A stretch of DNA of 5,994 bases from assembly GCA_003663055.1 (NCBI GenBank), contig QMZF01000073.1:1-5994 (forward strand), read 5' to 3'. Made by a program: the position numbers and the translations under genes. The notes under the pieces are model-generated. The model worked only from the letters and a program-made list of their open reading frames with translations, did not search any database and had not been told where the DNA came from. The DNA comes from Archaeoglobales archaeon (GTDB lineage Archaea; Halobacteriota; Archaeoglobi; Archaeoglobales; Archaeoglobaceae). Positions 1-5,994 of the stretch are shown here, in pieces (the stretch's first letter is position 1; each line of letters starts with the position of its first letter).

Positions 1-907
1 ACCTTCCGTTTGTGCACGAGCCTATAAAAACTTGGTTCACCCTTATGCCTTTTACTTCAGAAATCCCCACAACGTTATCAACTCTATGCGGTTTTGTAAC
101 TTGGGGCTCCATTCCCGTAACGTCGAGTTCGACTGTCTCTACTTCAGAATCTTCATCGCCGTGGACTTCCTCGAATTCATCGACCCCTATCGATTTTAGG
201 TATCGCCTCGTTTCATCATCCGGCTCGATTATACCAGCTTTTCCACCCATTTCGATGGCCATGTTGCACATTGTTAGGCGTTGAGCCATGTCCATCTTCC
301 TCACAACTTCTCCAGCGTACTCGCATGCTTTGTAGTTGGCTCCATCGCTGCCCACCATCCCTATGAGCTTCAAGATGATGTCCTTGCTGTAAACGTGTTT
401 TTCCGGCTTTCCGCTAACTTCAAACCTGATCGTCTCGGGAACTCTAAACCAGAGCTTGCCGGTGGCAAAAACGAATCCCATGTCAGTTGAACCTATGCCT
501 GTGGAGAAGCATCCTAAGGCTCCATACATGCACGTGTGGCTGTCAGCTCCAACGATTAATTCTCCCGGCTTAACGTGCCCCTTTTCAACCATTACTTGGT
601 GGGCTATGCCCTCGTAAACGTCGTAGTTGAGAATACCCTGCTCTTTGGCAAATTTGCGGAGCATTTTGTGCGTCTCAGCAGCAGCTACGCTATCGGCAGG
701 AACTTGGTGATCAAAGGCCATGATTATACGCGAGGCATTCCATACCCTCGCATTTTCGCCAGCAATCTCCCTGAAAGCCTTGATGGCGAGAGGAGCGGTA
801 ATGTCGTGAACCATCGCTCTATCTATGTCTGCAAGAACGTAATCTCCAGCCTTAACGTCCTTTCCTGCAGCTCTCGAAAATATCTTCTCCGCTATTGTTT
901 TACCCAT
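1..907 (-). CDS. leuC: 3-isopropylmalate dehydratase / homoaconitase-family large subunit (N-terminal 302 codons, cut by left edge)
   Basis: Aconitase-superfamily large subunit, expected to work in the cytoplasm with a separate LeuD-type small subunit. The family dehydrates and rehydrates 2- or 3-isopropylmalate (leucine synthesis) or homocitrate-type acids using a [4Fe-4S] cluster. I translated it from the minus strand; it runs off the window without a stop. Residues 1-9 read MGKTIAEKI, the usual archaeal LeuC start. Family landmarks: FDHQVP (65-70), [13 protein letters not shown] (120-132), [10 protein letters not shown] (135-144), [10 protein letters not shown] (153-162) and GSCTNGR (296-302), whose Cys298 should be the first cluster ligand. 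The CxxC carrying the other two ligands would lie beyond the edge. Family length is about 420 residues, so about 70% is visible. The ATG has no clear Shine-Dalgarno site; a TTG seven codons upstream is less likely. It lies 26 bases after the ROK kinase, so the two are probably co-transcribed. LeuC, homoaconitase (AksD) and related dehydratases cannot be told apart here, since specificity depends largely on the unseen small subunit. Confidence 0.9.
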   Translation of the reverse strand, partial: MGKTIAEKIFSRAAGKDVKAGDYVLADIDRAMVHDITAPLAIKAFREIAGENARVWNASRIIMAFDHQVPADSVAAAETHKMLRKFAKEQGILNYDVYEGIAHQVMVEKGHVKPGELIVGADSHTCMYGALGCFSTGIGSTDMGFVFATGKLWFRVPETIRFEVSGKPEKHVYSKDIILKLIGMVGSDGANYKACEYAGEVVRKMDMAQRLTMCNMAIEMGGKAGIIEPDDETRRYLKSIGVDEFEEVHGDEDSEVETVELDVTGMEPQVTKPHRVDNVVGISEVKGIRVNQVFIGSCTNGR

Positions 908-933
908 GATTGGCCGGCATTCGGACAACTTAT

Positions 934-1713
934 TTAACTTTCGCTGATTGTTTTCAGGCAGACGAGGCATGCGCCCTTCGCAACGGCAAGCTCATCTTCG
1001 AGGGTAACTATCGATGGCTTGAAACCGTGGTTTAAATAGCGATGTATGCCGTTTGCAACCCTATCAATGCTTAAAGCTATGCCCAGCCTTCCACCAATCA
1101 CAACGGCTGAAGGATCGAGCAGCTTTACGGCATTCGCAACTGCAATGCAGAACATGTCGAATTCTTGCAGAGAATAGATTTTTCCGCTGGAAACGAGTTC
1201 TCTAACATCACCGTACTTTTCCAAAGCTCTTCCACTGAAGTAGGCTTCAAGGTGCCCTACACCTCCGCAGCTGCACTTCCTTTTTCCGCCAACGTAGCAG
1301 TGACCTATCTCTCCCGCTAGCCCGTCTCCTCTGTAGAGTTCTCCGTTCATTATTATTCCGCTTCCCACGCCAGTACCAACCGTTATTGCTATCAGGTTGG
1401 AGAAACCGAATACACTGTGGGCGTAAACAGCAAAGCAGTTTGCATCGTTTTCTATAGTTGTTGGAACATCTAGAGAGATATCTGGAAGAGAAGGCAAATT
1501 TGGAGCGTGAATAGGCTTTCCCTTCTTATACCATACGGCAGCACCAACCCCCACGGCGTTCGCTTCCGTAGTTTCCACTATTTTGCTTAGAAATTCATTT
1601 ATTCCCGAAGAAAAAGCTTCTTTAGTGGAGAAGCTTCCAATTTTATGGAAACTTCCGTCATAAAGAACCACATCTATGTTCGTCCCTCCGATGTCTACGC
1701 CAAGGATTCGCAT
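934..1713 (-). CDS. ROK-family sugar kinase (glucokinase-like), compact 259-residue form
   Basis: Predicted cytoplasmic ATP-dependent hexose or amino-sugar kinase of the ROK branch of the actin-like ATPase fold. Seen in the protein: phosphate-binding loop GVDIGGTN (5-12); a sugar-site segment APNLPSLPD (70-78); ENDAN (88-92) with the expected catalytic base Asp90; [16 protein letters not shown] (111-126); AGEIGH (133-138); and the ROK zinc motif [12 protein letters not shown] (147-158). There is no N-terminal helix-turn-helix, so this is an enzyme, not a NagC/XylR-type repressor. The third cysteine of the usual CxCGxxGC motif is His154; I recall this in other archaeal ROK proteins. His138, Cys147, Cys149 and His154 could still bind zinc. 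At 259 residues it is shorter than typical ROK kinases (about 290-320), mainly after residue 160. Start: ATG at 1713, leading straight into the beta-strand [11 protein letters not shown]. It has no Shine-Dalgarno site and lies about 27 bases from a TATA-like box, fitting a leaderless transcript. Substrate unknown. Confidence 0.9.
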   Translation of the reverse strand: MRILGVDIGGTNIDVVLYDGSFHKIGSFSTKEAFSSGINEFLSKIVETTEANAVGVGAAVWYKKGKPIHAPNLPSLPDISLDVPTTIENDANCFAVYAHSVFGFSNLIAITVGTGVGSGIIMNGELYRGDGLAGEIGHCYVGGKRKCSCGGVGHLEAYFSGRALEKYGDVRELVSSGKIYSLQEFDMFCIAVANAVKLLDPSAVVIGGRLGIALSIDRVANGIHRYLNHGFKPSIVTLEDELAVAKGACLVCLKTISES

Positions 1714-1735
1714 GTTAGGACTTTGATTTTTGGGA

Positions 1736-1743
1736 GTTATATC
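1736..1743 (-). promoter_or_regulatory. TATA-like box for the ROK kinase gene
   Basis: Read on the minus strand the sequence is GATATAAC. Its centre lies about 27 bases upstream of the kinase ATG at 1713, which is the normal distance from an archaeal TATA box to the transcription start. Transcription would therefore begin at or next to the ATG, giving a leaderless mRNA, in keeping with the absence of a Shine-Dalgarno site. This is inferred from position and composition only. The palindromic box at 1773-1780 is an alternative that would give a leader of roughly 35-40 bases. Confidence 0.4.
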
Positions 1744-1772
1744 TCTACCGTTTCAGCTTGCAAAACAACAAG

Positions 1773-1780
1773 CTTATAAG
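1773..1780 (+). promoter_or_regulatory. TATA-like box for the XPB-Bax1 operon
   Basis: CTTATAAG preceded by the A-rich, BRE-like stretch CAAAACAACAAG (1761-1772). The expected transcription start, about 26 bases downstream, falls near 1802-1804 at GGAGAGA, which gives a leader of about 35 bases to the XPB ATG at 1838. The element is an exact palindrome, so in principle TBP could bind in either direction. If the start at TTG 1730 were used, this box would lie inside the coding region, which argues against that start. Confidence 0.45.
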
Positions 1781-1837
1781 AGCTACATTCAACCTGTTAA
1801 GGAGAGAAGACGAAAGGAAAACGTATCAAAAGAAAAA

Positions 1838-3184
1838 ATGAAAGCCAGGCTAAGTTATGAAAAGGGCACGATAAGAATTGATGGCGATGTTCATGTCCCT
1901 TTTGCAAGGTACGACTCCCGTTCGGGCTGTTATAGGGCTTTTGCGTACAAGTACGGAGAAATAGTTGATTATTTGGAAAGATCGGGGATAGATTACGTCG
2001 ATGATGTGCTTGACCCAATTCCAACCCCCTTCTTCGAAGCAGAAATAGAGCTCAGAGATTACCAGCAGCAAGCCGTTGAAAGATGGATGTTTGGCAGAAG
2101 GGGATGCGTAGTACTTCCAACCGGGTCGGGCAAGACCTACGTAGCTCTTGAAATAATAAAGGATTTGTCAGTTCCAACGCTCGTAGTTGTTCCAACCCTC
2201 GATTTGGTTGATCAATGGAAGGAAAAGCTCTCTATTTTTGGCGAAAACTGGATTGGGGAGTTCTCCGGCAGGAAGAAGGAGCTCAAGCCGATTACGGTTT
2301 CAACGTACGATTCTGCATACATAAACGCTGAAACGCTGGGCAATAAGTTTGCACTCCTCATTTTCGACGAAGTCCACCATTTGCCTTCGGAATCATACAG
2401 CCAGATTGCAGAAATGAACGCTGCTCCTTACCGCTTAGGCTTAACAGCTACATACGAAAGGGACGATGGCAGACACTCAATTCTGCCAGAGCTCGTTGGA
2501 GGTAAAGTTTTCGAGCTAAGGCCAGAAGATTTGGCGGGAAAGCATCTCGCAAATTATGCGGTTAAGAGAATCTACGTTCCTCTAACCGAGGAAGAGAGAA
2601 GAAAGTACGAGCGCAATGCCAGAATTTTCAGGGAGTACGTTAGAAGGAGAGGTATAACGCTTAGGAGCGTTGAGGACTTCAACAGGGTGGTGATGGCAAC
2701 CGGATACGATGCAAAGGCCTACGAGGCTTTGAGGGCATGGGATGAGGCAAGAAGGATAGCATTCAACTCGAAAAACAAGCTCGTTAAGCTCAGAGAGCTG
2801 CTGGAGAAGCACAGAGGAGAAAAAATAATAATCTTCACCCGCTACAACGATCTCGTTTACGCAATATCAAAACTCTTCCTAATTCCGGCCATAACGCATC
2901 GTACTTCGAAGGATGAAAGACGTATAATTCTAGAGGGTTTCAGAAAGGGGAAGTTCAAGGCTATCGTCAGCAGTCAAGTCCTCGATGAAGGCATAGATGT
3001 GCCAGACGCCAGCGTTGGAATAATTATGAGCGGAAGCGGAAGTGTGAGGGAATTCATTCAGCGTCTTGGCAGGATTTTAAGGCCCGGTAAGGGTAAGAAG
3101 GCAATTCTCTACGAGCTCGTGTCGAGGGAGACGGGGGAAGTGTACACGGCAAAGAGGAGAAGTCGCAGAAGCCATGGGAAGTGA
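1838..3184 (+). CDS. xpb: XPB/Rad25-type superfamily 2 DNA helicase
   Basis: ATP-driven 3'-5' DNA helicase, archaeal relative of the TFIIH subunit XPB, thought to open DNA at lesions together with Bax1. The 448 residues (A. fulgidus XPB is about 450) show, in order: an N-terminal damage-recognition domain (about 1-65); RDYQ (73-76); Walker A PTGSGKT (94-100); motif Ia [11 protein letters not shown] (117-127); DEVHH (177-181); LGLTAT (200-205); the RED-motif position, here Arg208-Asp209-Asp210; a thumb-like insertion (about 249-305); motif [11 protein letters not shown] (330-338); motif [15 protein letters not shown] (378-391); motif [11 protein letters not shown] (408-416); and a basic tail [13 protein letters not shown] is Arg-Glu-Asp in human and A. 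fulgidus XPB, so the acidic change is mild but unusual. The start chosen is ATG 1838, because [17 protein letters not shown] aligns with the known N-terminus; a TTG at 1730 would add 36 unsupported residues. No strong Shine-Dalgarno site; AAAGGA lies 18 bases upstream. First gene of an operon with Bax1. Confidence 0.96.
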   Translation: MKARLSYEKGTIRIDGDVHVPFARYDSRSGCYRAFAYKYGEIVDYLERSGIDYVDDVLDPIPTPFFEAEIELRDYQQQAVERWMFGRRGCVVLPTGSGKTYVALEIIKDLSVPTLVVVPTLDLVDQWKEKLSIFGENWIGEFSGRKKELKPITVSTYDSAYINAETLGNKFALLIFDEVHHLPSESYSQIAEMNAAPYRLGLTATYERDDGRHSILPELVGGKVFELRPEDLAGKHLANYAVKRIYVPLTEEERRKYERNARIFREYVRRRGITLRSVEDFNRVVMATGYDAKAYEALRAWDEARRIAFNSKNKLVKLRELLEKHRGEKIIIFTRYNDLVYAISKLFLIPAITHRTSKDERRIILEGFRKGKFKAIVSSQVLDEGIDVPDASVGIIMSGSGSVREFIQRLGRILRPGKGKKAILYELVSRETGEVYTAKRRSRRSHGK

Positions 3185-3188
3185 GATT
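3177..3188 (+). promoter_or_regulatory. Shine-Dalgarno-like site overlapping the XPB stop, serving Bax1
   Basis: GGAAGTGAG (3177-3185) includes AGTGA, a partial match to the archaeal consensus GGTGA, four bases before the ATG at 3189. The XPB stop codon TGA (3182-3184) lies inside it. A ribosome ending on XPB would sit on the Bax1 start signal, suggesting translational coupling. The site also decides between the two candidate Bax1 starts, since ATG 3174 has only GAGGAG about 14 bases upstream. Confidence 0.5.
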
Positions 3189-4658
3189 ATGCTGCCAAAA
3201 GAGCTGCTTGAGGTCAGAAAATCAAGAGGGAAGATCTTTCCGAAATTTGCAGGCGATAAGGACTACGCTTTAGCGGAGAGAATAATTAAAATTTTTAAGG
3301 CTGGAAAGGGTAAAAAATACGGCTCGGTTCTTTCAGCGTTGAAATCGCTGGAAAACGCGAAAAATTACAAGAAGGTGAGAGGTTTTGCGAAGGTTATGGA
3401 GAACTTCTGCGTCGATAAGGCATGCGTGTTTGATGTTGATTCGAACATCGATTCAGCGGACGTAAGGCTTTACCTCTTTGAGAGAGGCTACGTGACAACA
3501 AAGAAGGAGAGGCAGCGAATTATAGAGTATGCGGCCAAGTACTTCAACACAACGCCAGATGAGATAGAGAAAGCCATGTTTGCGGATAGAGACGAGGAGC
3601 TAATTCTCGTTGACGTGAGGCACATAAACGCCGACACGCTAATCAGACTTTACAACCTATCTCTCCTCCAAACAACCCTTTTCAATGCTCTAAGGCTAAC
3701 GTTCTGGATTTCATCCAATCACAAGGAGGTGTTTCGGCGTATAAAGTGGCTTGGCTTGATGTATGACCTCTACGGCGAGGGTGAGACAATAGTGGAGATA
3801 ACCGGAACTGCATCAATTCTTAGGATGACAAGGAAGTACGGCACATCGATGGCCAAGCTAATTCCCTCTGTCGTAAAGGCCGAAAGATGGTGGATAAGAG
3901 CAGAGATTATCGATGATTCAAACAAAATTTACATCCTTGAGATGGATGACAGACACAAGTATCTCTTCCCGGAGTATGAGGAGAAAGTCGAGTACGATTC
4001 CTCGCTGGAGGAAGGATTTGCGAGAAAAATAAAGGCAATAAAACCGGAAGTCGAAGTAATAAGAGAACCTGGTGTTATTAAAGCTGGCAAACATGCGTTT
4101 ATCCCCGATTTTCTCATAAGAAAAGGTGAAAAAGAAGTTTATGTTGAAATTGTCGGGTTCTGGACACCAGAATACATAAAAAGGAAGATTGAGAAGGTGA
4201 AAGAGGCGAAAATTCCAATGGTTGTGGTTGCAAGAAAAGAATTTGGCGAAGCCGAAGAAGCAAGGTTTGAAGCTGAATCTGACGTAATTCTCTTTTCAAA
4301 AAAGATACCCTACAGCGAAGTTGTTAAGAAAATAAATGAGCACTTGAGAGAAAGTAAAATTGAATTCGAAGGCGATGTTATAAATCTAGGGGAAGTGTCG
4401 AGTTTCCACGGGGTTTCAATGGCAAAGGTTAGGGGGCTCGTTCCAGAAAGGTACGTTTTAGCGGGAAATTATGCTGTAAAAAAGGATATTTTCGAGAAGC
4501 TGTGCGAAGAAGTGGAGCGGGTAAAGCCGGAAAGGCTCGCGGATGTTATGCCTGTTTTGAAAAAATACGGTGTTGGTTACGATGTGCTCGAAGCAATGGG
4601 CTACAGGATAAGATGGATTGGTTTAAGCGAGGAGGATGCCATCGTTAAAAAGAATTAG
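3189..4658 (+). CDS. bax1: Bax1, XPB-associated DNA nuclease (DUF790 family)
   Basis: Structure-specific endonuclease that binds archaeal XPB and cuts DNA near unwound lesions. Published work on archaeal XPB-Bax1 established the partnership. Recognition here rests on gene order directly after XPB and on family-like sequence: MLPKELLEVRKSRGKIFPKF at the N-terminus, then a helical domain (about 10-125), a central region rich in strands with ERWWIRAEI (232-240), a nuclease core (about 270-375) and a C-terminal helical domain with YGVGYDVLEAMGYRIRWIG (460-478). The core reads IPDFLI (305-310), then VYVEIVGFWTPEYIKRK (317-333). Asp307 and Glu320 look like the acids of a PD-(D/E)xK-type site, but the usual lysine two residues after the glutamate is a valine (Val322); Lys331 or Lys333 could replace it. 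The start is ATG 3189 (489 residues), four bases after the XPB stop and behind a Shine-Dalgarno-like site. ATG 3174, overlapping XPB by 11 bases, would add MGSEI. Moderate certainty on domain limits. Confidence 0.93.
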   Translation: MLPKELLEVRKSRGKIFPKFAGDKDYALAERIIKIFKAGKGKKYGSVLSALKSLENAKNYKKVRGFAKVMENFCVDKACVFDVDSNIDSADVRLYLFERGYVTTKKERQRIIEYAAKYFNTTPDEIEKAMFADRDEELILVDVRHINADTLIRLYNLSLLQTTLFNALRLTFWISSNHKEVFRRIKWLGLMYDLYGEGETIVEITGTASILRMTRKYGTSMAKLIPSVVKAERWWIRAEIIDDSNKIYILEMDDRHKYLFPEYEEKVEYDSSLEEGFARKIKAIKPEVEVIREPGVIKAGKHAFIPDFLIRKGEKEVYVEIVGFWTPEYIKRKIEKVKEAKIPMVVVARKEFGEAEEARFEAESDVILFSKKIPYSEVVKKINEHLRESKIEFEGDVINLGEVSSFHGVSMAKVRGLVPERYVLAGNYAVKKDIFEKLCEEVERVKPERLADVMPVLKKYGVGYDVLEAMGYRIRWIGLSEEDAIVKKN

Positions 4659-4680
4659 TTTTAGTTTAAGAAAATTTTCT
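4656..4680 (+). terminator. Possible T-rich terminator after Bax1
   Basis: Starting at the Bax1 stop codon there are several short T tracts (TTTT at 4659-4662, TTT at 4665-4667, TTTT at 4675-4678) and no GC-rich hairpin. Archaeal RNA polymerase can terminate on clustered U tracts, and the next gene has its own promoter-like box, so an end here is reasonable. The runs are short, so some read-through into mtnA is likely. Confidence 0.3.
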
Positions 4681-4712
4681 AGGCATCAAACGACAAAATC
4701 AAAATCCAAAAC

Positions 4713-4720
4713 CATAAAAA
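4713..4720 (+). promoter_or_regulatory. TATA-like box for mtnA
   Basis: CATAAAAA, preceded by the A-rich BRE-like ATCCAAAAC (4704-4712). Its centre is about 26 bases before the mtnA ATG at 4742, the spacing expected if transcription starts at the start codon. The mtnA ATG also lacks a properly spaced Shine-Dalgarno site (AAGGT ends two bases before it), which again fits a leaderless mRNA separate from the repair operon. Confidence 0.45.
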
Positions 4721-4741
4721 GTAGCCGTAAGAGCAAGGTTC

Positions 4742-5773
4742 ATGAGAACGATATTCTGGGATGGCTGCGTTAAGCTGATAGATCAAACTTTGCTGCCCGA
4801 CAGGTTTGAGGTAATGGAGTGCAGAAAAGTTGAAGAGCTTGCAGAGGCGATAAAGAGGCTTGCCGTAAGGGGCGCTCCCGCTCTTGAAGCAGCAGGTGGA
4901 TACGGCATCGCTCTGGCAGCTCATGAACATGACTTTTCGAAGGTTGAGGAGTTAAAGGAACACATTAAAAAAGCTGCCGAATACCTTGCATCAACAAGAC
5001 CGACGGCCGTTAACTTGTTTTACGGCATAGATAGAGTTCTCAGGGCAGCAATGGAAGGCAAAAGCGTTAAGGAGGTCAGACAGCTCGCTTTGAATGAAGC
5101 GGAAAGATTGGCAAACGAAGACGTTGAGAGAAATAAGCTGATGGGTAAACACGGAGCAAAGCTGCTTAAAGACGGATTTACCGTTCTGACATACTGCAAC
5201 ACCGGAAGACTCGCAACGGTTGACTGGGGAACGGCTTTGGGCGTAGTAAGAAGTGCTGTCGAGGAAGGTAAGAGAATAAAGGTCATCGCATGTGAAACAA
5301 GGCCTCTCAATCAAGGCTCAAGGCTTACAGCATGGGAGCTCATGCAGGATGGAATAGATGTTACGCTGATTACGGATTCCATGGTGGGCATGGTTATGCA
5401 GAAGGGCATGGTTGACTGCGTTATCGTTGGAGCAGATAGAATTGTGAGAGATGCTGTTTTCAACAAGATCGGAACTTATACAGTTGCGGTGCTTGCGAAG
5501 GAGCATGGCATACCCTTCTATGTGGCAGCTCCAGCAACAACTTTCGACTGGGGTAGAGAAGCGAAGGACGTTGTGATAGAAGAGAGAAGTAGGGAAGAGC
5601 TGATATACTGCAATATAAAGTGTCGCCAAACCCTCATAGCCCCTCCCAACGTTAAAGTTTACAATCCGGCATTCGATTCCACACCCCTAAGATATGTGAC
5701 AGCATTGATAACCGAGAGGGGTGTGATTTATCCGCCCTACGACGAAAACATTCCAAAAGTGCTTGGTTTTTGA
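4742..5773 (+). CDS. mtnA: S-methyl-5-thioribose-1-phosphate isomerase (aIF-2B-like family)
   Basis: Cytoplasmic isomerase that converts 5-methylthioribose 1-phosphate to 5-methylthioribulose 1-phosphate in methionine salvage, after phosphorolysis of methylthioadenosine. The 343 residues match the family length. Visible landmarks: IFWDGCVKLIDQTLLP (4-19), typical of MtnA N-termini; RGAPALEAAGGYG (43-55); STRPTAVNLFYGI (84-96); TYCNTGRLATVDWGTALG (150-167) with expected catalytic Cys152; ETRPLNQGSRLTAWEL (185-200); VGADRI (229-234) with expected catalytic Asp232; NKIGTYTVA (241-249); and VYNPAFDSTP (306-315). These support MtnA over the related ribose-1,5-bisphosphate isomerase of the AMP/RuBisCO pathway or a true eIF-2B subunit, a label this family often carries. 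Around 290-298 (CNIKCRQTL) it seems a few residues longer than the A. fulgidus protein as I remember it, adding a CxxxC pair. ATG 4742 is directly preceded by a TATA-like box at leaderless spacing. It is followed by a convergent gene. Confidence 0.95.
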   Translation: MRTIFWDGCVKLIDQTLLPDRFEVMECRKVEELAEAIKRLAVRGAPALEAAGGYGIALAAHEHDFSKVEELKEHIKKAAEYLASTRPTAVNLFYGIDRVLRAAMEGKSVKEVRQLALNEAERLANEDVERNKLMGKHGAKLLKDGFTVLTYCNTGRLATVDWGTALGVVRSAVEEGKRIKVIACETRPLNQGSRLTAWELMQDGIDVTLITDSMVGMVMQKGMVDCVIVGADRIVRDAVFNKIGTYTVAVLAKEHGIPFYVAAPATTFDWGREAKDVVIEERSREELIYCNIKCRQTLIAPPNVKVYNPAFDSTPLRYVTALITERGVIYPPYDENIPKVLGF

Positions 5774-5781
5774 TTTATTTC
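5765..5781 (+). terminator. Probable T-tract terminator of mtnA
   Basis: GGTTTTTGATTTATTTCT overlaps the mtnA stop codon (TGA at 5771-5773) and has three T runs of five, three and three bases. No GC hairpin is present, as is usual for archaeal intrinsic termination. A second pyrimidine tract at 5841-5855 (TTTCCTCTTCTTCTC) might act as a backup. Termination is expected here because the next gene is convergent. Confidence 0.4.
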
Positions 5782-5864
5782 TAGTTGATGCTAAATAATG
5801 CAGAGTTGAATGTATTGGATTAACAGTAGTGCAAGGTGTATTTCCTCTTCTTCTCAGCAACAAG

Positions 5865-5994
5865 TCAACGCTCTACATTTTCTGCAAACTCCTCAAAAAC
5901 GGATATCAAAGCGATCAAAGCTGAAGGTATAGCCTGTTCGGTTGCGAAGGTTATGTACGGGGCGAGATCTATAACGTAATCGGCCAATTTAAAA
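5865..5994 (-). CDS. Unrecognised protein, C-terminal 42 codons (cut by right edge)
   Basis: On the minus strand an open frame enters from the right edge and ends at a TGA (5867-5865). It encodes 42 residues beginning FKLADYVIDLAPYITFATEQ and ending SVFEEFAENVER. The pattern is that of a folded protein: a hydrophobic or amphipathic helix around AIPSALIALISVFEEFAENV, few polar clusters and an acidic end. The other five frames of this stretch are interrupted by stops. No start codon can be assigned, and I do not recognise the family. The AIPSALIALI segment is only about ten uncharged residues, too short to claim a membrane span. The gene is convergent with mtnA and separated from it by 91 bases (5774-5864), in which I see no gene. 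Coding status is inferred from openness and composition over a short length. Confidence 0.5.
   Translation of the reverse strand, partial: FKLADYVIDLAPYITFATEQAIPSALIALISVFEEFAENVER

Larger units (their letters stand above)
1714..1837. promoter_or_regulatory. Divergent promoter region between the ROK kinase and XPB operons
   Basis: These 124 bases separate two genes that point away from each other and must contain both promoters. Two TATA-like boxes are visible and are listed separately. There is no conserved coding signal: an open frame runs from a TTG at 1730 into XPB, but its first 36 residues are basic, low-complexity and absent from XPB relatives as I know them. I see no convincing operator palindrome beyond the self-complementary TATA element at 1773-1780. 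Confidence 0.6.

Noticed and set aside
12..937. Plus-strand open frames at 12-284, 281-490 and 575-937
   Set aside because: They lie opposite the LeuC-type gene, which is continuous on the minus strand with strong family motifs; the plus-strand products are serine-rich or unrecognisable.
1730..1837. Longer XPB starting at TTG 1730, adding 36 residues
   Set aside because: The extra residues are basic and unlike known XPB N-termini, the extension would contain the likely TATA box, and ATG 1838 begins the recognisable damage-recognition domain.
3174..3188. Bax1 start at ATG 3174
   Set aside because: It is possible but less likely: it overlaps XPB and has no well-spaced Shine-Dalgarno site, whereas ATG 3189 has one and begins the family-like MLPKELLEV sequence.
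4679..4930. Minus-strand frame of 83 codons overlapping the mtnA promoter and start
   Set aside because: It overlaps the well-supported mtnA N-terminus and its TATA-like box and has no recognisable features.
4991..5629. Minus-strand open frames inside mtnA (4991-5314, 5020-5310, 5318-5629)
   Set aside because: They mirror a fully conserved MtnA coding sequence and have cysteine- and serine-rich shadow compositions with no promoter or start signal.
4742..5773. Translation initiation factor eIF-2B subunit, or ribose-1,5-bisphosphate isomerase
   Set aside because: The N-terminal WDG...LIDQ...LP and RGAPA segments, together with the TYCNTG and ETRPLNQG motifs, fit methylthioribose-1-phosphate isomerase better; the eIF-2B name is a historical label for this family.
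5774..5864. Short gene or RNA between mtnA and the right-edge gene
   Set aside because: Only 91 bases, with no start plus ribosome site leading into a coding-like frame and no stable hairpin; only T-rich and pyrimidine-rich tracts consistent with termination.

Overview
The window most likely comes from a hyperthermophilic euryarchaeon of the Archaeoglobus lineage. The XPB helicase, Bax1 and methylthioribose-1-phosphate isomerase proteins all read as close relatives of the Archaeoglobus fulgidus proteins as I remember them, but with many substitutions, so this is probably another species or genus of Archaeoglobaceae. The promoters look archaeal (TATA-like boxes about 26 bases before starts, weak or absent Shine-Dalgarno sites), and charged residues with AGG/AGA arginine and ATA isoleucine codons are abundant. 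The species assignment rests on remembered sequences, not on a search.

Layout. Positions 1-907 (minus) hold the first 302 codons of an aconitase-superfamily large subunit of the LeuC/homoaconitase type, cut by the left edge. Just upstream on the same strand (934-1713) is a compact ROK-family sugar kinase; the 26-base gap suggests co-transcription. A divergent intergenic region (1714-1837) separates this pair from the plus-strand repair operon: XPB-type DNA helicase (1838-3184) followed by Bax1 nuclease (3189-4658), with only four bases between them and a Shine-Dalgarno-like sequence built over the XPB stop codon. After an A/T-rich 83-base gap with its own TATA-like box comes mtnA (4742-5773). 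The right edge carries the last 42 codons of an unrecognised minus-strand gene (5865-5994), convergent with mtnA.

How the genes work together. XPB and Bax1 are a known partnership: the helicase opens DNA around lesions and Bax1, which binds it, cuts, as a proposed archaeal counterpart of nucleotide excision repair. Here they are an obvious translationally coupled pair. MtnA belongs to methionine salvage, isomerising the sugar phosphate left after 5'-methylthioadenosine phosphorolysis, and appears to have its own promoter. The ROK kinase and LeuC-type subunit are metabolic genes whose connection to each other is not evident from sequence. I see no rRNA, tRNA, CRISPR array, insertion sequence or phage gene. 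No clearly undescribed system is present; the most interesting details are an altered RED motif in XPB, a non-canonical nuclease core in Bax1, the coupling of the two genes, a compact two-way promoter region, and a small cysteine-containing insertion in MtnA.
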